This document shows, piece after piece, positions 1 through 6,565 of a DNA stretch of 8,018 bases. The notes under the pieces are model-generated. The model was not told where the DNA came from. It did not search any database and was given only the letters and a program-made list of their open reading frames with translations. The translations under genes and the position numbers were made by a program. Each line of letters starts with the position of its first letter. The first letter of the stretch is position 1. This stretch comes from Verrucomicrobiota bacterium (GTDB lineage: Bacteria; Verrucomicrobiota; Kiritimatiellia; CAIQIC01; Lenti-01): positions 1 through 8,018 of the forward strand of contig DMJA01000030.1 in assembly GCA_003451935.1 (NCBI GenBank). The letters are read 5' to 3'.

Positions 1-29
1 CCGACGTGTTGTATCTTGACTTCAAATGA
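1..29 (+). CDS. 3' end of an unidentified upstream gene (partial)
   Basis: Reading from base 3, the frame gives DVLYLDFK and then TGA at 27-29. The stop overlaps the pgl start codon as ATGA, the same junction seen between pgl and zwf. That supports a real upstream gene translationally coupled to pgl. The other two forward frames are less convincing: one stops within 20 bases and the other runs on without a boundary. Eight residues are too few to name a product. A neighbour in sugar phosphate metabolism would fit the context, but this is a guess. Confidence 0.4.
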
Positions 30-682
30 TCGAAACCTTCCCGACCCGCGATGACCTGTCAGCCGCCCTCGCGGCGCGCGTCCTCGCCTGCGCCGCCGAA
101 GCCATCGCTGCCCGCGGCCGCTTCATTTTTGCCCTTCCCGGCGGTTCCGTCATCCCCCTCCTCGCCCGAGGACTGAAAACCATCGAAGCCGCCCACTGGC
201 ACATCTTCTGGACCGACGAGCGGTGCGTGCCGCTCTTCGATCCGCAAAGCAATTTCCGCCTCGCCGAAACCGAACTCCTCCCCAAGCTCGCCGGCGCGCA
301 AATCCACCCGATCCGCGGTTCCGCCGCGGACTACGAACACGAACTCCGCCCCTTCCTCCCGCTCGATCTCGCCCTGCTCGGCGTGGGCGAGGACGGCCAC
401 GTCGCCTCGCTCTTTCCCGGCGATCCGGCGCTCCTCGAAATGAAACGCATCGCCGCCGAAGTCCACCACTCGCCCAAACCGCCGCTCGACCGCGTGACCC
501 TGACCTTGCCCGCGCTCAACGCCGCACGGCATCGTCTCGTCGTGGCATCCGGCGCGAACAAGGCCGGCATCGTCGCCCGCGTGTTTTCCAAACCATCCCA
601 TTTGCCCGCGCAAATGCTTTCTGGCGATTTGCGCTGGCTGCTCGACCGCGAAGCCGCCGCCAACCTGAAGGAGTTCCCATGA
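26..682 (+). CDS. pgl: 6-phosphogluconolactonase
   Basis: Cytosolic enzyme that hydrolyses 6-phospho-D-glucono-1,5-lactone to 6-phosphogluconate, the second step of the oxidative pentose phosphate pathway. The 218-residue protein has the Pgl/DevB family blocks in order: LPGGSVI at 37-43 (phosphate-binding loop), WTDERCVP at 62-69, NFRLAETELL at 76-85, LLGVGEDGHVASLFPG at 117-132 (active-site GxGxDGHxASLFPG signature, His125 the likely base), RVTLTLPALN at 156-165 and GANKAG at 176-181. It is at the short end for the family but lacks no core block. The ATG at 26 overlaps the stop of a likely upstream frame, and no strong ribosome site precedes it, so reinitiation is the probable mode of translation. 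The 3' end overlaps zwf by 4 bases. Function is secure from motifs and neighbours; the start is fairly secure. Confidence 0.93.
   Translation: MIETFPTRDDLSAALAARVLACAAEAIAARGRFIFALPGGSVIPLLARGLKTIEAAHWHIFWTDERCVPLFDPQSNFRLAETELLPKLAGAQIHPIRGSAADYEHELRPFLPLDLALLGVGEDGHVASLFPGDPALLEMKRIAAEVHHSPKPPLDRVTLTLPALNAARHRLVVASGANKAGIVARVFSKPSHLPAQMLSGDLRWLLDREAAANLKEFP
668..673 (+). promoter_or_regulatory. zwf ribosome binding site inside pgl
   Basis: A consensus AAGGAG lies 5 bases before the zwf ATG at 679, within the last pgl codons. It fixes the zwf start against the longer open frame that begins far upstream inside pgl. With the ATGA overlap it indicates coupled translation of the two genes. Confidence 0.75.
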
Positions 683-2154
683 ACGACGAAATCCCCCAGG
701 CACCCACCACCACCATCGTCATCTTCGGCGCGTCCGGCGATTTGACGCATCGCAAGTTGATCCCCGCCCTCTTCCACAACCGCAAGAAGGGGCGCCTGTG
801 GGACACCACCCGCATCGTCGGCGTCGCCCGCCGCGACTGGACCGACGACTTCTTCCGCGAGCGCCTCCTCGACGGCGTGAAGAAATTCGGCGGCGCGTTC
901 GACGAAACGGCGTGGGCCGGTTTCGCCAGCCGCCTGCATTACGTCCGCGGCGATCTCGAAGTGCCCGGCGACTACGCCACGGTCGACGCCCGCCTGCGCG
1001 AGATCGAGGGCGGCCCCGCCAACCGACTGTACTATCTCGCCACGGCCCCCGAGTTCTACGGCCCGGCCTGCGATTCCCTCGCCGCCGCCGGCATGGCCGC
1101 CGAGACCGAAGGCTGGCGCCGCATCATCATCGAAAAGCCCTTCGGCCACGATCTCGCCTCCGCCATGGCCTTGAACCAGCGCGTCCACGCTTCTTTCCGC
1201 GAACATCAGGTCTACCGCATCGACCACTACCTCGGGAAGGAAACCGCCCAGAACATTCTGTTCCTGCGCTTCGCCAACACGCTGTTCGAGCCGGTCTGGA
1301 ACCGGCGCTACGTCTCCAACATCCAGATCACCGTGGCCGAAGACGTCGATGTGGGCTCGCGTGGCGGCTACTACGACAACGCCGGCGTCCTGCGCGACAT
1401 GTTCCAGAACCACCTCCTGCAGCTGCTGTCGCTCGTGACGATGGAGCCGCCCGCGTCGATGGACGCCAATGCCGTCCGCAACGAGAAGGCCAAAGTGCTC
1501 GGCAACATCCGCCCCATCCGGCTCGAAGACACTGTCCGCGCGCAATACGAAGGCTACCGCGCCGCCGAACGCGTCGCCCCGGATTCGCAGACGCCCACCT
1601 TCGCCGCCCTCAAGCTCAACATCGACAACTGGCGCTGGAAAGGCGTGCCCTTCTACCTGCGCTCCGGCAAGGCCATGCCCGCGCGCAGCAGCTCCATCAT
1701 CGTGGAATTCCAGGCGCCGCCCGATGTCATGTTCGGCCTCGGCCGCAACCAGTCCTTCACCCCCAACATGCTGTCCATCTGCATCCAGCCCGAGGAAGGC
1801 GTCCACCTGCGCTTCGAGACCAAGGTGCCCGACACCCTCGCCGAGTCGCGCTCCGCCAACATGGACTTCAGCTACCGCGAGGCGTTCCCCGACATCGTCC
1901 TGCCCGACGCCTACGAACGCCTGCTCCTCGACGCCCTCAAGGGCGACGCCTCGCTCTTCGCCCGCAGCGACGGCATCGAAATCGCCTGGGGCCTGCTCGA
2001 TCCCGTCCTGGCCGGATGGCAAACCTCCCCGGAGGTCTCCCCGTTGCGCACCTACGCCCGCAAAACCTGGGGCCCCTCCGAGGCCGACGAACTCCTCGCC
2101 CGCGAAGGCCACGTCTGGCGCCTCGGCTGCGGCGAAGAAGGCTGCTTGATATGA
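679..2154 (+). CDS. zwf: glucose-6-phosphate 1-dehydrogenase
   Basis: Oxidises glucose 6-phosphate to 6-phosphogluconolactone, usually with NADP+; this is the entry step of the oxidative pentose phosphate pathway. The 491-residue protein is full length for bacterial enzymes. Visible landmarks: Rossmann nucleotide loop GASGDLT at 17-23, EKPFG at 152-156, the substrate-binding signature RIDHYLGKE at 180-188, the probable catalytic His245 in QNHLLQLL, KGVPFYLRSGK at 321-331 and PDAYERLLLDALKGD at 409-423. The start is set by AAGGAG at 668-673 and the ATGA overlap with pgl. The protein ends GCLI-stop, and the same codons recur 143 bases downstream just before gnd (see the direct repeat). NADP rather than NAD use is family expectation, not read from a decisive residue. 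Confidence 0.97.
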   Translation: MNDEIPQAPTTTIVIFGASGDLTHRKLIPALFHNRKKGRLWDTTRIVGVARRDWTDDFFRERLLDGVKKFGGAFDETAWAGFASRLHYVRGDLEVPGDYATVDARLREIEGGPANRLYYLATAPEFYGPACDSLAAAGMAAETEGWRRIIIEKPFGHDLASAMALNQRVHASFREHQVYRIDHYLGKETAQNILFLRFANTLFEPVWNRRYVSNIQITVAEDVDVGSRGGYYDNAGVLRDMFQNHLLQLLSLVTMEPPASMDANAVRNEKAKVLGNIRPIRLEDTVRAQYEGYRAAERVAPDSQTPTFAALKLNIDNWRWKGVPFYLRSGKAMPARSSSIIVEFQAPPDVMFGLGRNQSFTPNMLSICIQPEEGVHLRFETKVPDTLAESRSANMDFSYREAFPDIVLPDAYERLLLDALKGDASLFARSDGIEIAWGLLDPVLAGWQTSPEVSPLRTYARKTWGPSEADELLAREGHVWRLGCGEEGCLI

Positions 2155-2306
2155 TGGAATCCAAACAGCCCGGCTCGGCAGGGACGCCTCGCCCTACCTC
2201 GCTTTGGGTAGGGCGAACCCTCCGGGTGAGCCGCAGCTGTTCCCGTCTTGTTGTAGCCGGCCACGTTGGGGCCGGGGCTGTTGGCTGCTTGATTTGAAAG
2301 GAATCC
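2140..2306 (+). repeat. imperfect direct repeat flanking the zwf-gnd gap
   Basis: GGCTGCTTGATATGATGG at 2140-2157 followed by AATCC recurs at 2283-2305 as GGCTGCTTGATTTGAAAGG and AATCC. About 21 of 24 aligned positions agree with one gap. The left copy is the zwf 3' end; the right copy again encodes Gly-Cys-Leu-Ile-stop and supplies the gnd ribosome site. The 120 bases between them (2163-2282) carry only palindromes. The simplest reading is that a compact zwf-gnd junction was split by an insertion or local duplication. Confidence 0.8.
2164..2282. repeat. palindromic repeat cluster between zwf and gnd
   Basis: The gap has no gene. Its ends are a perfect 8-base inverted pair, AACAGCCC (2164-2171) and GGGCTGTT (2275-2282). 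Inside are a hairpin with perfect 10-base arms TCGCCCTACC (2189-2198) and GGTAGGGCGA (2207-2216) around an 8-base loop, a small ACCC/GGGT hairpin (2217-2227), and CCGGCC/GGCCGG (2257-2262, 2270-2275). Two pieces recur in the gap after gnd: GCCGGGGCTGTT (2271-2282 and 3820-3831) and CGCCCTACCT (2190-2199 and 3926-3935). This marks a dispersed repeat family. No T-run follows the stems, so a terminator role is not supported. Confidence 0.75.
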
Positions 2307-2311
2307 CCCAC

Positions 2312-3766
2312 ATGAAACCTACCGCAGACATCGCCATCGTCGGTCTCGCCGTCATGGGCGAAAACCTCATCTTGAACATGGAAAGCCGCGGCTTCACCGT
2401 CGCCTGCTACAACCGCACCGTCGCCAAGGTCGATGCCTTCGTCAACGGCCGCGGCCAAGGCAAGAACCTGATCGGCTGCCATTCCATCGCGGAACTCGTC
2501 GCCGCCCTCGCGCGTCCGCGCAAGATCATGATGATGGTCCGCGCCGGCAAACCCGTCGATGACTTGATCGTCGAACTCGTCCCGTTGCTCGAACCCGGCG
2601 ACATCCTGATCGACGGCGGCAACAGCCACTATCCCGACACCATTCGTCGTTGTGAAACCGCCGCCAAGCGCGGCCTGCTCTACGTCGGTGCCGGCGTCTC
2701 CGGCGGCGAAGAAGGCGCACTCAAGGGCCCCTCCATCATGCCCGGCGGCCACGCCGAAGCCTGGCCCCACCTCAAGCCCATCTTCCAGGCCATCGCCGCA
2801 AAGGTCGATGGCGTCCCCTGCTGCGAATGGCTCGGTCCCGATGGCGCCGGACATTTCGTCAAGATGGTCCACAACGGCATCGAATACGGCGATATGCAGC
2901 TCATCGCCGAAGCCTACCACCTGATGTCCCAAGGTCTCGGCATGGCCCCCGCCGAAATGGCCGCTGTCTTCCGGAAGTGGAACCAGGGCGCGCTCGATTC
3001 CTACCTCATCGAAATCACCGCCGACATCCTCGCCAAGACCGACGATGAAACAGGCAAGCCCATGGTGGACGTGATCCTCGACGCCGCCGGCCAGAAAGGC
3101 ACCGGCAAATGGACCTCGCAGGCCGGCCTCGATCTCGGCGTCGGCATCCCCCAGATCGCCGAAGCCGTCTTCGCCCGCTGCCTCTCCGCCATCAAGGAAG
3201 AACGCGTCGCCGCGTCCAAAATCCTCGCCGGCCCCGCCGCGAAATTTGCCGGCGACAAGGCGCAATTCCTCGCCGATCTCGAACAAGCCGTCTACGCCGC
3301 GAAAATCTGCTCCTACGCCCAGGGATTCCAGCTTTTGCGCGCAGCCTCCGCAGAGCACAAGTGGAGACTCAATTTCGGCGATGTCGCCTTGCTGTGGCGC
3401 GGCGGGTGCATCATCCGCGCCCGGTTCCTCGGCCAGATCAAGGAAGCCTTCGATGCCTCCCCCGCGCTGGCGAATCTGCTTCTCTCACCGTATTTCCAAA
3501 AGGTCGCCGCCGATGCGCAGGATGCGTGGCGGCGCGTGGTCAAGACCGCCGTTGACCTCGGCATCCCCCTCCCCGCCATCTCCACCGCGCTCAACTACTA
3601 CGACGCAACCCGCTGCGCGCGCCTCCCCGCCAACCTGCTCCAGGCCCAGCGCGACTACTTCGGCGCCCACACCTACGAGCGCACGGATAAGCCCCGCGGC
3701 CAGTTCTTCCACACCAACTGGACCGGCCAAGGCGGCTCCACCGCCTCGACGCCGTATGTCGTCTAG
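2312..3766 (+). CDS. gnd: 6-phosphogluconate dehydrogenase, decarboxylating
   Basis: Oxidatively decarboxylates 6-phosphogluconate to ribulose 5-phosphate and CO2 with NADP+, the last step of the oxidative pentose phosphate pathway; cytosolic, normally a dimer. The 484-residue protein matches the long form of the family. Visible features: dinucleotide loop GLAVMG at 11-16, NRT at 34-36 (NADP-phosphate contacts in known structures), VSGGEEGA at 129-136, and GHFVKMVHNGIEYGDMQ at 180-196 with catalytic Lys184 and Glu191. The C-terminal tail supplies Arg447 and His453, equivalent to residues the partner subunit contributes to substrate binding, and ends in the usual FFHTNWTGQGG-type stretch. The ATG at 2312 follows AAAGGAA at 2297-2303. 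It is probably cotranscribed with zwf despite the repeat-filled gap. Confidence 0.97.
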   Translation: MKPTADIAIVGLAVMGENLILNMESRGFTVACYNRTVAKVDAFVNGRGQGKNLIGCHSIAELVAALARPRKIMMMVRAGKPVDDLIVELVPLLEPGDILIDGGNSHYPDTIRRCETAAKRGLLYVGAGVSGGEEGALKGPSIMPGGHAEAWPHLKPIFQAIAAKVDGVPCCEWLGPDGAGHFVKMVHNGIEYGDMQLIAEAYHLMSQGLGMAPAEMAAVFRKWNQGALDSYLIEITADILAKTDDETGKPMVDVILDAAGQKGTGKWTSQAGLDLGVGIPQIAEAVFARCLSAIKEERVAASKILAGPAAKFAGDKAQFLADLEQAVYAAKICSYAQGFQLLRAASAEHKWRLNFGDVALLWRGGCIIRARFLGQIKEAFDASPALANLLLSPYFQKVAADAQDAWRRVVKTAVDLGIPLPAISTALNYYDATRCARLPANLLQAQRDYFGAHTYERTDKPRGQFFHTNWTGQGGSTASTPYVV

Positions 3767-3805
3767 GCTTTTGGGCTGAAAGGCTCAAACCGCCCGGGCT
3801 GGAGT

Positions 3806-3833
3806 CGGCACGCCCCCGTGCCGGGGCTGTTTT
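3806..3833 (+). terminator. GC hairpin after gnd, possible weak terminator
   Basis: CGGCACG (3806-3812) and CGTGCCG (3817-3823) form a perfect 7-base stem with a CCCC loop, 39 bases after the gnd stop. A short TTTT run (3830-3833) follows only after six further bases, so it is a poor intrinsic terminator. It may simply be another unit of the palindromic repeat family, since its right arm runs into the shared GCCGGGGCTGTT. Confidence 0.3.
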
Positions 3834-3834
3834 C

Positions 3835-3900
3835 GCCGGAGCGCAGGCATCTTGCCTGCATCCCCGATTCATAATGCGGGCGGGACGCCCGCGCTCCGGC
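3835..3900. repeat. 66-base compound palindrome with 10-base inverted ends
   Basis: The ends are perfect inverted copies: GCCGGAGCGC (3835-3844) and GCGCTCCGGC (3891-3900). Between them are two more perfect hairpins: GCAGGCA/TGCCTGC (3843-3849, 3853-3859) with a 3-base loop and GCGGGCG/CGCCCGC (3876-3882, 3886-3892) with a 3-base loop. Either strand could fold as a three-way junction, although the inner arms compete with the outer stem by one or two bases. It lies between convergent genes and encodes no protein. It resembles the palindromic repeats scattered through PVC-type genomes. Confidence 0.75.
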
Positions 3901-3910
3901 ACGCGATCCC

Positions 3911-3929
3911 GGCGGCCTCCGAGGCCGCC
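3911..3929. repeat. 9-base-arm hairpin of the same repeat family
   Basis: GGCGGCCTC (3911-3919) and GAGGCCGCC (3921-3929) are perfect inverted copies around a single C. The right arm runs into CGCCCTACCT (3926-3935), which is also found at 2190-2199. That links this unit to the zwf-gnd repeat. It lies about 60 bases past the 3' end of the leftward sulfur-relay gene and could help stop convergent transcription on both strands, but no T-run supports this. Confidence 0.65.
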
Positions 3930-3944
3930 CTACCTTCGATCCCC

Positions 3945-3972
3945 CTCTGTGAACCGCCGTGAATCTCTGTGA
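3945..3972. repeat. short direct repeat of CTCTGTGA
   Basis: CTCTGTGA occurs at 3945-3952 and again at 3965-3972, a 20-base period, just past the stop of the leftward gene. With only two copies it may be chance or the remnant of a short tandem repeat. No function is apparent. Confidence 0.4.
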
Positions 3973-3990
3973 GGGACACTTCTTCGGCTA

Positions 3991-6417
3991 CTAGATGAAT
4001 AGCGTCGGCCCGCTTTCCTTCGCGCGGGCGATGAAGGTGGCCACGCCGGCGACTTCGTCCACGTCGATCAGCTCCTCGCGGGTGAGGCCCATCACGCCCA
4101 TGGTCATGTCGCAAACAATGAACTTCACGCCCATGGCCCGAGCGTTCTGCAGCATCTCCGGCAGCGGAACGACGTTCTGCTTTGCCATCACGTGCTTCAT
4201 CATGGCCGTGCCCATGCCCGCCATATGCATCTTGGACAGAGCCAGCTTCGCCGCACCCTTCGGCATCATGAACCCGAACATCGCGTTCAGCAGGCTCTTC
4301 TTCACCTGCGGCCCCGGATTCTTCCGCAGAACGCTCAAGCCCCAGAACGTGAAGAAAATGCTCGTTTGCATACCCGCCGCCGCCATGCCCATCGCGATGA
4401 TCAGCGCCGCCATGACCTTGTCGAGATCGTTGCTGAACAGGACCATCGTTCCTGAATTCGCGTTTCCAGCGGCAGTGTACGGCAGCGGGGTTCCCTTGCG
4501 CACGATGGCCTCCAGATGGCCGCTCTTCTGTTCCATTTTTACCACCTTGTTTCCGCTGCTTTGCGCCCAGTTTGTCAAATCCGGCGCGAAGCCCTGCGCG
4601 GCCACCACCTTGATCGTCGCGCCTTCGCCGAGCCCGTCCAGTTCCTTTTTGATGCGCACCACCGGGCCGGGGCACTGCAATGCCCGCACGTCCACCACGA
4701 TTCCCGGCTCGCCCTCTTCTTCGGTCTTGGGTCCGCCCTCGCTGCCCGTGGAAGCCAGCGCGATTTGGTCGTCGGAGGGCATCCACTTCTCGGGCTGGAA
4801 CTGCTTCCAGGTCAGGTAGCCGCCCGACAGGTTGGCGACGTCGTAGCCGAGTTGCTTCAGGATGCGCTCGGCCACATAGCCGCGCAGGCCCACCTGGCAG
4901 TAGATCACGACCTTGCGATCCTTGGGCAGCTCGAAGGCGCGCGCGCGGAGCTTGTGCAACGGAATGTTGATGGATCCCGGCAGCTTGCCGGCCGCCAGTT
5001 CGGCGGGCTCGCGCACATCGAGCAGGAGCGCGCCTTCCGGCAGGGCACCGGCGTGGGCGAGGGTCGTCACGCCGTCCAGGGCGTTGGTGGCGATCATGCC
5101 CGCCACGGTGATGGGATCCTTGGCCGAGCTGAACGGCGGCGCGTAGCACAGCTCCAGCTCCGCGAGCTGGCGCACGTCCATTCCGGCGCGCATCGCGACG
5201 GCCAGCACATCGGCGCGCTTATCCGCGCCCTCCGCGCCGATAACCTGGCCACCGTAGATTTTGCCGTCGCCGCCGAACAACAGCTTGATGTGCAGGGTCG
5301 TCGCGCCCGGATAGTAGCCCGCGTGAGAGCCGGCGTGCAGATAGACCTTCTGGTACGGCTTGCCCATCGCCTTGAGTTTGGCTTCCGTATGGCCACAGCT
5401 TGCGGCCGTCAGCTTGCCGACCTTGACCACCGAGGCGCCGAACGTGCCTTCGTAGCGCCGGCCGCGGCCCAGGACGTTGTCCGCCGCGATGCGGCCCTGC
5501 CGGTTCGCCGGAACCGCCAGCGGCACCGCCGTCGGCTCGCCGAACACGGGATCGACCACCGCCACCACGTCGCCCACCGCAAAAATATCCGGATCGACCG
5601 TGCGCATCTGCGCATCGGTCACGATATGTCCCCTGGGGCCTGTATCCAACCCTGCAGCCTGGGCCAATCCCGAATTCGGTTTCACGCCCACGCACATCAC
5701 GACGAGGTCTGCAGTCCACGAGCGGCCGTCTTTCACCGTCGCCCTCACCCCGCCGCCCTCGGCCGGCGCGAACGCCGACACCGCCGCGCCCAGTTCTACC
5801 ACGATCCCGGCCAGCCGCAACTCTTCGGCCAGCAGCGAGCTCATCTCCTCGTCCATCGTCGGCAACAACTGCCGGCCCATTTCCAGCAGGGTCACCGCCA
5901 GCCCGCGGTGCCGCAGGCTCTCGGCCAGTTCCATGCCCACGAAGCCGCCGCCCACCACGATGACGCTCTTCGCGCCCGCGTCGAGCTTCTTGGCGATGCG
6001 GTCCATGTCCTCCAACGTCCACAACGGCAGCACCTCGGGAAGGTCGATGCCCGGCAGCTTCAGTTCCATCGGCGAGGAGCCCGTCGCGATCACCAGCTTG
6101 TCGTAGCGATCCTCGCTTTCCGTCCCGTCCTGGCGATTCAGCACCTTGACCGTCTTCTTCGCGCGGTCGATGGCCGTCACCTCGTGGTTGACGCGCACAT
6201 CCACGTTGAACCGCGCGCGGAAATTCGCCGGCGTCATCACCAGCAGCCAATTGCGCTCGGGAATGATCTTGCCCAGGTGGTACGGCAGCCCGCAGTTCGC
6301 GTACGAAATGTGCGGCCCCTTCTCCAGCAGCACGATCTCGGCCTTTTCGTCCAGCCGCCGCAGCCGCGCAGCCGTGCTCGCCCCGCCCGCCACGCCCCCG
6401 ATGATGATCGTCTTCAT
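3991..6417 (-). CDS. CoA-disulfide/persulfide reductase-rhodanese-TusA-DsrE fusion
   Basis: An 808-residue soluble flavoprotein with four domains. Residues 1-445 form a CoA-disulfide reductase-like unit: FAD loop IIIGGVAGGAS (4-14), redox Cys42 in SYANCGLPYHLG, NAD(P)H loop VVGGGFVGMELAE (154-166), FAD motif DIFAVGDV (277-284), and CYAPPFSSAKDP (424-435) supplying the family's active-site Tyr. Residues 455-540 are rhodanese with persulfide-forming Cys507 in CQVGLRG. Residues 572-642 are TusA-like with CPGP at Cys582. Residues 655-808 are DsrE-like with Cys769 in FIVCDMTMGVMG. Relatives reduce CoA or protein persulfides and disulfides with NAD(P)H; the added domains imply internal sulfane-sulfur hand-over. 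Start Met at 6417 follows AAAGGAA (6424-6430, reverse strand), favoured over an ATG 20 codons upstream. Exact substrate and direction are inference. Confidence 0.93.
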   Translation of the reverse strand: MKTIIIGGVAGGASTAARLRRLDEKAEIVLLEKGPHISYANCGLPYHLGKIIPERNWLLVMTPANFRARFNVDVRVNHEVTAIDRAKKTVKVLNRQDGTESEDRYDKLVIATGSSPMELKLPGIDLPEVLPLWTLEDMDRIAKKLDAGAKSVIVVGGGFVGMELAESLRHRGLAVTLLEMGRQLLPTMDEEMSSLLAEELRLAGIVVELGAAVSAFAPAEGGGVRATVKDGRSWTADLVVMCVGVKPNSGLAQAAGLDTGPRGHIVTDAQMRTVDPDIFAVGDVVAVVDPVFGEPTAVPLAVPANRQGRIAADNVLGRGRRYEGTFGASVVKVGKLTAASCGHTEAKLKAMGKPYQKVYLHAGSHAGYYPGATTLHIKLLFGGDGKIYGGQVIGAEGADKRADVLAVAMRAGMDVRQLAELELCYAPPFSSAKDPITVAGMIATNALDGVTTLAHAGALPEGALLLDVREPAELAAGKLPGSINIPLHKLRARAFELPKDRKVVIYCQVGLRGYVAERILKQLGYDVANLSGGYLTWKQFQPEKWMPSDDQIALASTGSEGGPKTEEEGEPGIVVDVRALQCPGPVVRIKKELDGLGEGATIKVVAAQGFAPDLTNWAQSSGNKVVKMEQKSGHLEAIVRKGTPLPYTAAGNANSGTMVLFSNDLDKVMAALIIAMGMAAAGMQTSIFFTFWGLSVLRKNPGPQVKKSLLNAMFGFMMPKGAAKLALSKMHMAGMGTAMMKHVMAKQNVVPLPEMLQNARAMGVKFIVCDMTMGVMGLTREELIDVDEVAGVATFIARAKESGPTLFI

Positions 6418-6448
6418 GCCAAATTCCTTTTCATTTACAGACTTGCGA

Positions 6449-6477
6449 AGGATACCATGGACCCGTTCGGTTGCCAA
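6449..6477 (-). promoter_or_regulatory. candidate promoter for the sulfur-relay gene
   Basis: On the reverse strand, TTGGCA (6472-6477; 5 of 6 with the -35 consensus) is separated by exactly 17 bases from TATCCT (6449-6454; 4 of 6 with -10). TGG before the -10 adds an extended -10 element. Transcription would begin around 6440-6444, leaving a short leader before the ATG at 6417. Judged by eye. Confidence 0.55.
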
Positions 6478-6501
6478 ATTCGCCGATTTTTAGAAATTTT
6501 T

Positions 6502-6529
6502 TTGCATTCCCACCCTATTCTGGTATTGT
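6502..6529 (+). promoter_or_regulatory. candidate promoter for the DUF6448-Rrf2 operon
   Basis: TTGCAT (6502-6507), a 16-base spacer and TATTGT (6524-6529) preceded by TGG form a moderate promoter with an extended -10. The AT-rich tract 6487-6501 sits where an UP element would lie. The -10 box falls inside the palindrome 6518-6539, so a bound repressor would block it. This is the only AT-rich island in the window. Confidence 0.5.
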
Positions 6530-6539
6530 GATGCCAGAA
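6518..6539. promoter_or_regulatory. palindrome, candidate Rrf2 operator
   Basis: TTCTGGTAT (6518-6526) and ATGCCAGAA (6531-6539) pair at 8 of 9 positions around a 4-base spacer, giving a 22-base dyad typical in size for a dimeric regulator. It covers the candidate -10 box and lies 27 bases before the ATG of the first operon gene. The operon encodes an Rrf2-family regulator, so autoregulation is the natural inference. The matching regulator and sequence are not shown directly. Confidence 0.55.
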
Positions 6540-6565
6540 ATGAATGGCGCACAAAGGAAAACCCC

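Noticed and set aside
331..2112. 593-residue open frame antisense to zwf
   Set aside because: It opposes a fully conserved zwf in a GC-rich gene whose codon bias leaves the opposite strand free of stops. It has no recognisable motif or ribosome site.
2189..2216. Hairpin after zwf as an intrinsic terminator
   Set aside because: The perfect 10-base stem is not followed by a T-run, and its core recurs in the gap after gnd, so it is better read as part of the repeat family.
798..2297. 499-residue forward frame within zwf ending in the zwf-gnd gap
   Set aside because: It is an Arg-rich out-of-frame reading of zwf. Its GCLI ending comes only from the duplicated zwf tail.
3767..3990. CRISPR array or small RNA gene in the gap after gnd
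   Set aside because: The repeats are palindromic units of different sequence without regular spacers. No promoter or conserved RNA fold was seen.
3869..5149. 426-residue frame on the reverse strand overlapping the 3' half of the fusion
   Set aside because: It is a same-strand shadow, Arg/Gly-rich, and runs through the palindromic repeats with no domain.
6418..6477. Upstream ATG adding 20 residues to the fusion protein
   Set aside because: The FAD-binding strand begins at MKTIIIGG with a good ribosome site just before it. The extra residues would span the candidate promoter.
4516..6531. 671-residue open frame antisense to the sulfur-relay fusion
   Set aside because: It is His/Arg/Gln-rich low-quality protein, a shadow of a gene with four recognisable domains. 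It would also run through the divergent promoter region.
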